Assembly (NCBI GenBank): GCA_038503065.1
Contig: JBCAMK010000011.1
Coordinates: 1,364,001-1,428,000 of the forward strand
Direction: 5' to 3'
DNA from: Paragyromitra xinjiangensis
Taxonomy: Eukaryota; Ascomycota; Pezizomycetes; Pezizales; Discinaceae
DNA length: 64,000 bases
In this document: positions 46,433 through 55,660 of the stretch, in pieces
Numbering within the stretch: position 1 is the stretch's first letter
How the letters are laid out: each line of letters opens with the position of its first letter
The notes under the pieces: generated by a model
Database searches by the model: none
Told to the model about the DNA's origin: nothing
Seen by the model: only the letters and a program-made list of their open reading frames with translations
Program-made: the position numbers and the translations under genes

Positions 46433-47171
46433 ATCAACTTGAAGGATACTGTGTATCGGCTGTGGAGCAAGATGCTAGGGGTGGGATGCTGGAGCTCGTT
46501 TCAAGTTGGGAGTAGAATGCACCCTCCGGGTTGATTCTGGTCCTGGAAGGAAGTATGATATCAATACTCGCTAAGAGAAATTAGGATGCTGACACTCGCT
46601 GATAGAAAATAGGATATTTGCTCACTAATGGGAGGATGCAGACAGGAGCTTGCGCGGAAACGGAATGTTGCCCCGTGGAGGATTTGCTGCGATCACTGGA
46701 AATCAGCCTCGGGGATGCTAATGCCAAGGAGAAGTAGGATGCTGAGAGGGGGTAGGATACTGGAAGGGAGTAGGATGCTGTAACTCGCTGAAGTGGAGTG
46801 ATATTGGTCGCTAGAGTAGGATTCTGCTGCTTGCAAAGGTAGGAAGCTCTTGCTGCTGCTCGTTGGAGTTCAGGGGGTGTTGATATGAAGTTGAAATATG
46901 GGAGCAGGCTAATCCCAAAATAGGAGGTGTAGGCGTCGCTTAGTGGTTTCAAGGTGGGTTAGGGTTGGCCTGCGCACAGATCCTATCAATACCTCACATA
47001 TGACCTCATAAACGCTGCCAGGGCAAACAAATCCTGCTTCTCCTCCTCTTCAGCTTCCTCTTCAGCTTCCTCCTCGCTCTCCTCCATCCTCTGCAACCTT
47101 CTCTCCTAGCTTGCCTAAGCTCGCGATACCATATATCCTTCCTAAACCAACTTGATATTACTATTTCAAGA
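46433..47171. promoter_or_regulatory. Divergent intergenic region inside the Plavaka-like element
   Basis: This 739-bp spacer separates the transposase start (-) from the unknown Lys/Pro-rich gene (+) and must contain both promoters. It is packed with (A/G)GGATGCTG, AGGATACT and ACTCGCTGA-like motifs, recurring roughly every 30-60 bp between 46440 and 46800. The same GGAT(A/G)C word recurs through the rest of the element. Confidence 0.5.
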
Positions 47172-48230
47172 TGTCCAATATCCTCAAATCGGCAGTAGAC
47201 TCCGCGGGGAAAACTCAGCAGTGGGCGGTGAGCAAACTCCATAGCGCAGGGCATCTTGATACGTTGATGCTAATACAAATAGGCGGTGAATAACTCCAGT
47301 AAATCGAATCCAGAACCAGGACCAAGTGCTATTCAGAATCCTGCGAAAGATACAGAGACTCCCTCGAAAGAACGAAAACGCCCGTCCAGTAGCGACGGCT
47401 ATCAACTCAGAAAGTTTGCCCACCTCTCCGCAGCTCCTTCATCTCCTTCATCTCCTTCATCTCCTACTCCTCGCACTCGGAGGACTGATATCGCAACTCC
47501 CCCCCCAACTCAAGCTTGGGGCCTCTTTTTGGACCAGGTACTTATACCATTCAAGGATACACAGTCTCCTTCTCTCCCCATGGCTGCTCTAGATAAAGGT
47601 AAAGGCAAAGCTAAGGAACCATCGGAGGATCCGGAAACCCCAAAGGATACGGAGACTCCGAAGAAAGACCCAAAAGCTCCGGAGGAGCTTGAAACTCCAA
47701 AAAAGCCCGAAACGCCGAAGAAAGTGGTAATAAAGGGAAAAGCGCCAAAGAAGGAAACACCAAAAAAAAAACTCATGAAGGCCACTGACTATAAGCCACT
47801 CCTTGGGTTTAGAGAGGATAATCCTCATCATTATACCGTCCTTCGGAGTGATGTTGTATCCTATTTGAGGATGCATGGTATCCGAGGCATCGCTAATCCT
47901 ACCGCAGAGGCATGGGCATCATTAACAGAATGGGCTACAGGGCATCATTCTATTGTGACCTACCGCCCGAGGCATACAGAGGATAAAGAGCAGGTAGATC
48001 AGGCGATGCAGAGTCTCCTTCGGGATTGCCTGCATCAGGTGCAGCAGACGGATACTGGTATGATCGAGAGAGAAAAGGATGTGGAAGGTAAGATTTTGTT
48101 TATGGCCCTCTATTTGTTTGACTGAAGGATGCTTACTATCGTGCGGGTGATTTAGAATTCAAAGAAGTCCCAGTCCGAGTGACGCTCTGTGACCCGGATG
48201 CCTGGTGGAGGGTTTCCACCAAGGAGACAT

Positions 48231-50556
48231 CAGCAAAACCGATTCTCAGCTCCCGGGCACTCCCGGACCCTCATGGATGGCGCGGACCAGATGGAGGCAA
48301 GTGCCAGTCCATGGAACAGCCATATCCCAAGGACCCTTGCACACGGTTCCCGGACCACACACCACTTCTCACGGACCCTCGTGGACCTCCCTGGACCACC
48401 TACCATAGATGGCGGACCTTCCTGGAGCTCTATCAATTCCTGTGGACCACACTGTTACTTGTAGGTCGCTTATAGGGCGGCTGTAGGGTGCCAATAATAC
48501 TACTAGGGGTACACGAATGTACATGATTATTGGTATCAATTCGGCAACGTATATTGAAAAGCTACACTATAGGATCTCTATGTACAAAATCAAGCAGTCG
48601 CCACTAGAGGCAAACCCCCCCCCCCCGCACTAAACCCACCTGTGCCTAAATCAATTGTTTGGTCTGCTATTCAGCAGTTGTTTTAGGCGCTGGCACGCAG
48701 TCGATTCGGAGTCTATTCAGGAGTCTATTCAGCAGTCAATTCAGCAGGATTCGGAGGCTTAGAAACGGCCGATTCAGAGTCAATTCGGCAGTCAATTCAG
48801 CAGGATTCGGAGGCTTAGAAATAGCTGATTTGGAGTCTATTCGGGAGCCTATTCAGCAGTCAATTCAGCAGTCAATTCGGAGCCTATTCAGGAGCCTATT
48901 TGGGAGTCGATTCAGAGTCTATTGAGCAGTCAATTCAGCAGTCAATTCAGCGGGATTCGGAGGCTTAGAAACGGCCGATTCGGAGTCTATTCAGCAGGAT
49001 TCGGAGGCTTAGAAACAGCCGATTCGGAGTCTATTCGGAGTCTATTCAGCAGTCAATTCGGAGCCTATTCAGGAGCCTATTCAGCAGTCAATTCGAGGCC
49101 TATTCGGGAGTCGATTCGGAGTCTATTGAGCAGTCAATTCAGCAGTCAATTCAGCAGTGGATTCGGAGTCAATTCGGGAGTCAATTCGGAGTCTATTCAG
49201 GAGTCTATTCAGGAGTCTATTCAGGAGTCAATCCAGCAGTCAATTCAGCAGGATTCGGAGTCTATTCGGGAGTCTATTCAGCAGTCAATTCAGCGGGATT
49301 CGGAGGCTCAGAAACAGCCGATTCGGAGTTGATTCGGAGTTGATTCAGCAGTCAATTCAGCAGTCAATTCGGAGTCTATTCAGGAGCCTATTCAGCAGCC
49401 AATTCGGCAGTCAATTTGGCAGGATTCGGAGGCTTAGAAACAGCCGATTCGGAGTCAATTCGGGAGTCAATTCGGAGTCTATTCAGGAGCCTATTCCACA
49501 GTCAATTCGGAGTCTATTCGGGAGTCTATTCGGCAGTGGTTCGGGCGTCGATTCGGAGTCAATTCAGCAGGATTCGGAGGCTTAGAAACGGCCAATTCGG
49601 AGCCTATTCAGCAGTCAATTCGGAGCCTATTCGGGAGTCGATTCGGAGTCTATTGAGCAGTCAATTCAGCAGTCAATTCAGCAGTCAATTTGGAGGCTTA
49701 GAGACAGCCAATTCAGAGGCTGCTCAGGAGGCTCTCAGGCAGTCGATTCAGCAGGCTGTGGAAGCGAGCAAGGTCTGCTGCTGAAGGGGTCTGCTGCTGA
49801 GGGTCCGACCAAACGAGGTCCGATGTAATAGGGTCCGATGTCGATATCCGAATGTATTTGAGATGTGAGAACTGAAGTCACGATGTTAGCAAAGTTCATG
49901 TAACTGCACAGTAGGAAGGGCAATAGGGGGTGTGGATGGGTGTGGATGGGAGGGAGTAAGAGAAAAGGGGTAACGTGGCAACGGTATGGGTGGCAGCAAA
50001 AGACTTTCGCTAAAAATTTGCCAAGTCCCTAGGGTCAGGGTTATTGACTCGCTTGCATGCAAGATCCTGCGATCTCCTGTCAGTGGAGTGCACAATTTGG
50101 GACCCTAATAGAGGGCAGGTACGTGCTTCAGGGTACTGGTGGAGGGAAGGTACGCGCTTCAGGGTACTGGTGGAGGGCAGGTACGCGCTTCAGCAGTACC
50201 CAGATCGGTACTGGGGAAAGGTACACGGCTCCAGAGAGCACCATGGACCTAGAAAAGCGAACCCTAATCGGTACTGGGGGGAGATATGCAACTCCAGAGA
50301 GCTCCATGGACCGTGCAGCTCAGCTCCAGGAAGCTCCAGGACGGTCCATGGGCTTGTAGGCGAGGTCCACAGCATGTACTGGAGCACAGTCCTTCCGTCC
50401 TGTAGCAACCAAAATAGGCCAGAAGACGGGTGGCTGATCCAGTTGCGCTCAGGACTCTCCCACACCAAGGCTCAGACCTCCTGGAGCACGCAGGACCTAG
50501 AAGCTGGAGCACGCAGGACCTAGAAGCGGAAGCCAGGATCAGAATCAGTTTTGCTG
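48231..50556. mobile_element. Non-autonomous DNA transposon, copy 2, nested in the Plavaka-like element
   Basis: It starts CAGCAAAACCGATTCTCAGC and ends with the inverted complement CAGCAAAACTGATTCTGATC. AT flanks it at 48229-48230 and 50557-50558. At 2,326 bp it is close in length to copy 1 (2,281 bp) and highly similar in the left GGACC-rich arm, the 12-bp array and the right arm. It splits a coding exon of the host transposon, and excision with one AT restores that frame. Confidence 0.9.
48698..49745 (+). repeat. 12-bp-motif tandem array in copy 2
   Basis: Same 12-bp unit family as the array in copy 1, but with a different order and number of unit variants. The two arrays have therefore rearranged internally since the copies separated. 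Stop-free frames inside it are by-products. Confidence 0.9.
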
Positions 50557-51546
50557 ATGGACTCGTTATCCCTGGGAAGCACCGGCTGGGGTCAATTGGG
50601 GTTTAGTCAAGTCTTGGGTTGCCAGAATTAGTGCTCCTACCCTCAACGAGTGCCTTCGCGTAGCCACGAGGCAATTACCTGCGGGCCGTACTCCTCGAAG
50701 GATGCTAGGAGCCCTTGTGGATGCTGTTCCTGAAGAGGTTTCTGCGACTTACCCAATCTCTACTATTCTTGCCGATGATGAGGATGTTGCTGGCTGGCTG
50801 GCTCAGATACAGGGTCTAACCGCTCCGAGGATGCTGGTCATCCTTCATCGGGCCCCATACGATGGTCCGGGCCCTAAAGGGGAGCCTGCGGAGGAGTATG
50901 ATGGTTCAGATACGCCACCTGCGTCAGGGGACCCTGATTATTTTACGGCTGAAGCGCTTGCTGAAGCCTTGCTTGCGTTGAAGGGAGTGGAGGATAAGGG
51001 GAAAGCGAAGGATAAAGGGAAAGCGAAGGATAAGGGTAAGGGTAAAGCGAAGGGTAAGGGGAAAGCGAAGGATACGGAGGAAGTGGGTGATGATGATGAT
51101 GATGAGCAAGCAGGCCCTGCTTGAACGATTGGTATACTCCCTTCTGATGGCTATTACTAGATCAGCAAATGCTTATAATATGGAACAGGAAAACGAAAGG
51201 TAGGGATATTGGGATTAGGGGCATTGGTTATTAGGATTGGTATTGGGATTAGGGGCACTTGATGGAGATTACCGCGAGGATGCAGGGCATCCTTTGATAT
51301 TTGCTATCCGTGTATTTTTATTTTTTTATTTTTGGGAGGTCGAAGCGCTGCGTCAGTAGTATTATGTTAGGGCTAGAGTTAATTCAAATATGTCTTAGAG
51401 ATCAGACCGCACTCCTTATAAGCATCACCCCCAGAGGTCCTGAGGATTCTCTCTCTCCTCCATACGCTCTTCTCTCTCCTCCATACGATCTTCTCTCTTG
51501 TACGATATCACCTACCCCTTCCAAATCATATATTCTCCATCCAAGG

Positions 51547-53487
51547 ATGACAGCCATCTGCAAGAGAAACCTCGAAGCAGCAAAACGAATGCCACCACCC
51601 CCTCGCCCCTCCGAAACAAGAAGGAGAAGGCGTATCGTGGATCCGGAAGCTGAGCCCCTCAATTATAGTCGATGTGGCAGAGAAAGAGAAAGAGGACTGG
51701 CATCGCAGGAGGAGGAGGCGGAGGAGGAGGAGGAGGAGGAGGAAGAGGAGGAGGAAGCCGAGGAGGAGGCTGAGGAGGAAGTAGATGAAGAAAATTCAGC
51801 GGACGAAGACTTCTATGAGGATGAGCAAGCTCCCCCCCCAAGTCAGAACCGGACCAAAAGACCACAGACGAAGATACAGGCTGCTGCGTCTGAAATGGCT
51901 CGTAATGCTATCTATCGAGGGCAGGCTCGCTTGGTAGGAACTCCTGAGGATAATGCAAATCCTAAATTATCGAGAGCTTTTCTAACTGATATAGCGTGTC
52001 CCCGAACCCCTTGAGCAGGCGCCAGCTCAGCGAGCTAGGCCAGGCCGCCCTCCGGCAACTCCCGCCAATTCTCCGAATCGTAGCAGTGGAAGGTCTGTAT
52101 CTCCCAGGGGCGATGCAGAGAGTCGTAGTGGAGGTGACCTCCATAGAAGGAGTAGCAGAAGCGTATATTTGTTGGGAGAGCCTTTCCGTGCCTTGGTCCA
52201 TGCATCTCAGGAGGATATCCTGCAGAAGACCCTGTTTTGTGAGCCCCTGCCATCTGCTGAGACGTTGCTCAAGTGGATACGTACTGCTTGGGCGAAGGCT
52301 TCGGAGGATATGGAGCGTCAGGCTCCTCTGGAGGCAGCTTGTTCTCGTCAGGTAATCACTCCCAACCCACGGACTACTACCCACAGCTGGTCAGATTTGC
52401 TTGCCTTAGAGAGCTTGGAACTGACGACAGAAAACATTTGGCAGGTAATTACCCCTTTCCTGAAGGATACTGCATATCCTCACATGAGATATAGATTAGC
52501 CAGCAACACTGCCGCGTGCGCTCTCACCTCGTCAGTGCAGCCAAGGTGAGCATTATCCAGCTCTATGAGCTGGATGAGCATTATCCTGAGATTATTAGAA
52601 ACAAAGTGGAGTATTTGCTAGTCAAGGACAGGTTTATGTGCCTTGAATCTACCATGGCGGTATGTCGAATTCGGGAGCAATAGGAGTAGGAAGCTGACCA
52701 TCCTACTAGGATTTTAAGAATTGCTTTCTAAATGATACGATTGCTAAGCTCATCTTCCTCAAGTATTATAGGGGGAGGAGGATGAGGGGACGCTCCAATG
52801 CTGCGTTTAGCTCCTTAATCAATAAGGAGTTCGTTTGCTTTGTCACAGCAGTGCTCCAGTACAATTTGAAAGCCTGGAGGACTGGCATGTATGTGGAGCC
52901 TGCAGACTTCACTAGGGAGACCTGTTATCGTACTGCTGCCCCCCCTTTCCACTCCTATATCTTTCCGAGACCTAGGATGACTGACATCCTTTATAGCGGT
53001 CTGGCGCAGACACTGCAGCATGTGGGATACCATAGCACTCAAAGCTCCTGAATGGGAAGTGGAAGTTCTGCATGCGATTCGGTACGAGGTAGAGAGAAAG
53101 GTTGCCAGGGTGACTAGGAGGCCTGTGGACGAGTCGGCCACTCCTTGGAGCGATGATGACGATGACGACGATCATATGGGTGAGTTACTGAGTCGCAAGC
53201 GGAAACGGGACTTCGAAAGAGTAGGCTATCAAGGTACTCGAAACAAAGCCAGGCGAAACGGTTCGGAGTCTCCTCATCCTGAGGATAAGGAGCAGGCACC
53301 GGGGCCTGTCAATATTCCTACCCTTCTCTTAGAGCAAGAAATCGAGAATGAGATCGAAACTGAAGTTGATACCCCTCCTCCAACTCCTGCAGCCAATACT
53401 GGTCCTCCGACTACTAATGATATGCAGGTCGACCTTTCTGGGGCTGTGGCAAGCTTCGAGCGGGAAAGGGAGGCTGTGTATCTTTGA
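51547..53487 (+). CDS. DUF6532-like protein gene carried by the Plavaka-like element
   Basis: The ATG at 51547 gives MTAICKRNLEAAKRMPPPPR, followed by Arg-rich and very acidic (Glu-run) low-complexity sequence. An intron (GTAGGA...GATATAG) joins QARL to RVPEPLEQAPAQ and an Arg/Ser stretch. The folded part then begins (YLLGEPFRALVHASQEDILQ, SAETLLKWIRTAWAKASEDM, LVRFACLRELGTDDRKHLA, YPEIIRNKVEYLLVKDRFMC). After an intron (GTATGT...ACTAG) it continues with DFKNCFLNDTIAKLIFLKYY, EFVCFVTAVLQYNLKAWRTG and MYVEPADFTRETCYRTA. The helical pattern with an AVLQYNLKAW-x-TG segment resembles the fungal DUF6532 family. A charged tail with a DDDDDDD run ends at 53487. The junctions near 52440-52560 and 52930-53030 are unclear, so the gene may be slightly damaged. 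Function is unknown; its position inside the transposon marks it as a companion gene. Confidence 0.65.
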
Positions 53488-53499
53488 GGGGATGTTTGG

Positions 53500-53820
53500 A
53501 GCTATGGAGGATACACTGCATCTTTCTCTTCGTTCGTTATTCGTCTGTCTTTTCGTTAGTCCTGAGGATACACCGCCTCTTTCCCTTTGTCTGTTTTTTT
53601 GTCTGTCGTTTAGTTAGTCTTGGGGGCTGTGGAGGATACACTGCATCTTTTCTTTCGTTGGTCGTTGGTCGTTGGTTTTGGGTCGTGGAGGATACACTGC
53701 ATCGTTTCTTTGGTCCGTTTTTTAGTCTGTCTTTTGGTTAGCGTTAGGAGCTTAGGAGGATACACTTCATCTTTTGTTTGGTTGGTCTCAATTTGCGGAG
53801 GATTATCTATATCGTATTTT
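53500..53820 (+). repeat. Degenerate tandem repeat, about 60-bp unit, around GGAGGATACACTGCATCTTT
   Basis: Five or six units between 53500 and 53820 start with (G)GAGGATACAC(T/C)GCATC and continue with T/C-rich CTTTCGTTSGT-like sequence. The core word GGAGGATAC also occurs elsewhere in the element. The array lies between the last gene and the right terminus. Confidence 0.8.
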
Positions 53821-54039
53821 GGTAGATTCTCGCTATAATAGTAATTTTAATCCGTATATGCTCTATTCCACAAGTCCGAGTGATATCATGTGAATAGCTT
53901 TAAACTCGGTCTGAAGCAAGGCTCCTGGGCGAGAATATGGCACGCCCTAATGAATATGGAGAGTTCAGGAGGATTCAGGATATCTCGGGGAGGGATAAAT
54001 GCCACGGTATGGAGTAGTAAAGTAAAGGACATCGACTCC

Positions 54040-54290
54040 CTGAGAGGAAGCTCGATAACGTGCATTCCTTGGAGAAAATGGTCATGCCTCTACGCTCCTT
54101 GGGAGGATGCGGAATGTCGCATACTTCAGGGAGGTCGAAGCCGCGCTGCTGCTCTCCATGGGAAGATGCTCGATATCGCATACTTCATGGAGAAGGTAGT
54201 TGTGCCTCCGCACTCCCAGGGAGGAAGCTCGATATCGTACACTCCATGAAGAAAGCAGCAATGCGACTGCTCTCCCCAGGAGATTGAGTA
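54040..54290 (+). repeat. Degenerate tandem repeat, about 60-bp unit, right subterminal region
   Basis: Four or five units carry a GGAAGCTCGATATCG-like core, CATACTTCATGGAGAA and a CTCC(C)AGGGAGGA linker. GGAG/CTCC-rich sequence continues up to the right terminus at 54498, matching the CTCC/GGAG-rich left end. Probably transposase-binding subterminal repeats. Confidence 0.75.
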
Positions 54291-54500
54291 ATTACTTGCG
54301 CATTATGGAGGCGCCCGGAGGAGCCTCAGCGTCTCCAGGGAGACTCGTGGAGTGGGCGGCGTGGGCTCCCGGAGTCTCCAGGAGGATGAGGAGTATCCAC
54401 CGCTCCTCCAGGTAGGCACATAAACTCCTGGAGTCTCCCGAGTCTCCTGACGATCCCGAGCCTCCTGGAGCTGAGGGAGGAAATAATTATTTTTGCTGAT

Positions 54501-55005
54501 GCACCAGTGCCCTGAAGCACGTACCTGCCCTCTATTAGACTCCCAAATTGCGCACCCCACTGACAGGAGATTGCAGGACCTCGCTTGCAAGTGACAATCA
54601 ATAACCCTAACCTTAGGGACTTAGCAAATTTTTGGCGAAGGTCTTTTGCTGCTACCCATACCGTTGCCCGTCACCCCTATTCTCCTACTCCCACCCCCAT
54701 CCACACCTATCCACACCCATCCACACCCATCCACACCCCCTATTGCCCTTCCTCCCTTCTGTGCAGTTACATGAACTTTGCTAACATCGTGACTTCAGTA
54801 CTCACATCCCACGGACATTGTTGACAGCAGACATAGGACCCTATTACGTCGGACCTTGCTTGGTTGGACCCTCAGCAGCAGACCCCTTCAGCAGCAGACC
54901 TCGCTCGCTTCCACAGCCTGCTGAATTGACTGCTCAATAGACTCCGAATCGACTCCCGAATAGACTCCCGAATTGGCTGTTTCTAAGCCTCCAAATCCTG
55001 CTGAA
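54501..55005 (-). mobile_element. Truncated third copy of the 12-bp-array element, inverted
   Basis: Read on the minus strand, this matches the right-central part of copies 1 and 2. In order it has a short end of the 12-bp array (CAATTCAGCA, GAGTCGATTCGG), GCTGTGGAAGCGAG, CTGAAGGGGTCTGCTGCTGA, the CACGATGTTAGCAAAG segment, the GGGTGTGGATGGGTG repeats, and CTAATAGAGGGCAGGTACGT. It ends abruptly where the Plavaka-like element begins. Most of the array and both terminal inverted repeats are missing. Confidence 0.85.
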
Positions 55006-55149
55006 TGTGTTCTACTCCGGAAGACCTTCTGTACTTCCGGGGGCTATGCTCCAAGAGCTGCCGCACCTCCATTAGCAATCTGACCACTCTAGACTCTATG
55101 AACCACCGGCATAGTCCTGCACACTGCAGTCCTACATGCACGGTGCAGT

Positions 55150-55660
55150 TCAGTCTAATCCGCATGTGTATTTATTTTATTTATTTTTATATGGCCCTGA
55201 TACAAAGTATATCACCTCAACTACCACCACTAAAAACTTCCCCTAAAACATAACGTAACCAAGGAAATTAAAAACAAAAACAAATAACAAATAACAATAA
55301 AATATAAAAATAATTTTAAAATAATTTTAATTTTAAATATCAAGTGCATCCAGAGAAGAAAAACAATTTGCAATATTCAAATCATTTTCGAAAGGAAAAT
55401 CCCATTTAATATCCCGTTGTTCAAAAAATGAAGCTCGTTCAGTAGCGTAGCGGGGACAGAAAAGTATGTGATGTTTGGTAGAATCTTTTTCTCTGCATGG
55501 GCAGGTGGTGGAGGGTTGTCCCGGTAAGTGATCCGCTTTAGAAAGTTCATTTCTGGCTTTCCAAATTCTTTTTGTGCGGTGTAGAGGCAGTTGAGCTAAC
55601 TTTGGGTTCAGTCGTTTGGAATAAGGATGTGGAGGAATCCATTTTTGATGTAGGATTTTG
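55150..55660 (-). mobile_element. LINE fragment: ORF2 C-terminus and 3' UTR of a LINE-1 relative
   Basis: On the minus strand an open frame from the 55660 boundary to TAA at 55333-55335 reads KILHQKWIPPHPYSKRLNPK, then CPCREKDSTKHHILFCPRYA, and ends SSLDALDI. This is the C-terminal zinc-binding tail of a LINE ORF2, and it parallels the LINE-1 tail reconstructed at 35277-35432. The 3' UTR (ATACTTTGTATCAGGGCC) corresponds to LINE-1's ATACTTTAGTATTAGGGCC and ends in an AAATAAATAAAAT tail. The 5' part is missing, cut by the next LINE copy. Confidence 0.8.

Larger units (their letters stand above)
47172..51124 (+). pseudogene. Unknown Lys/Pro-rich gene of the Plavaka-like element, split by a nested transposon
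   Basis: The ATG at 47172 gives MSNILKSAVDSAGKTQQWA. An intron (GTGAGC...AAATAG) joins this to AVNNSSKSNPEPGPSAIQNP. A low-complexity segment of TPK/PKKP/ETPKK repeats follows, then a compact region (DYKPLLGFREDNPHHYTVLR, SYLRMHGIRGIANPTAEAWA). A second intron (GTAAGA...GATTTAG) leads to EFKEVPVRVTLCDPDAWWRV and STKET, where the nested element starts. Beyond it the frame resumes with WTRYPWEAPAGVNWGLVKSW and ends after an acidic DDDDDEQAGPA tail at 51122-51124. Removing the insertion with one AT gives ACA-TGG and a continuous frame, so only the insertion breaks the gene. I recognise no family. The basic, charged, Pro-rich N-terminal half suggests DNA or chromatin contact, but that is inference. 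It is divergent from the transposase. Confidence 0.72.
42802..54498. mobile_element. Plavaka-like DNA transposon with three genes and a nested element
   Basis: The left end CAGCAAAAATAATTAT (42802-42817) is exactly the inverted complement of the right end (54483-54498). AT lies on both sides (42800-42801 and 54499-54500), as for the two array elements. The unit is 11,697 bp, or about 9.37 kb without the nested copy and its AT. It carries a zinc-finger plus Plavaka transposase gene (-), an unknown Lys/Pro-rich gene (+) and a DUF6532-like gene (+). Subterminal repeats rich in GGAG/CTCC and GGAT/ATCC occupy both ends. The Plavaka group (CMC/CACTA-related) is known from fungal genomes; the gene content and AT duplication here are what I see, not a recalled standard. 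Confidence 0.85.

Noticed and set aside
35910..49745. 12-bp arrays as CRISPR-like or centromeric arrays
   Set aside because: No constant repeat with unique spacers, and the arrays sit inside defined transposon ends in eukaryotic DNA; no evidence for centromere function.
51712..51785. Glu-run (GAG/GAA repeats) as a stand-alone acidic protein
   Set aside because: It is better explained as the low-complexity N-terminal part of the DUF6532-like gene, which continues through an intron.
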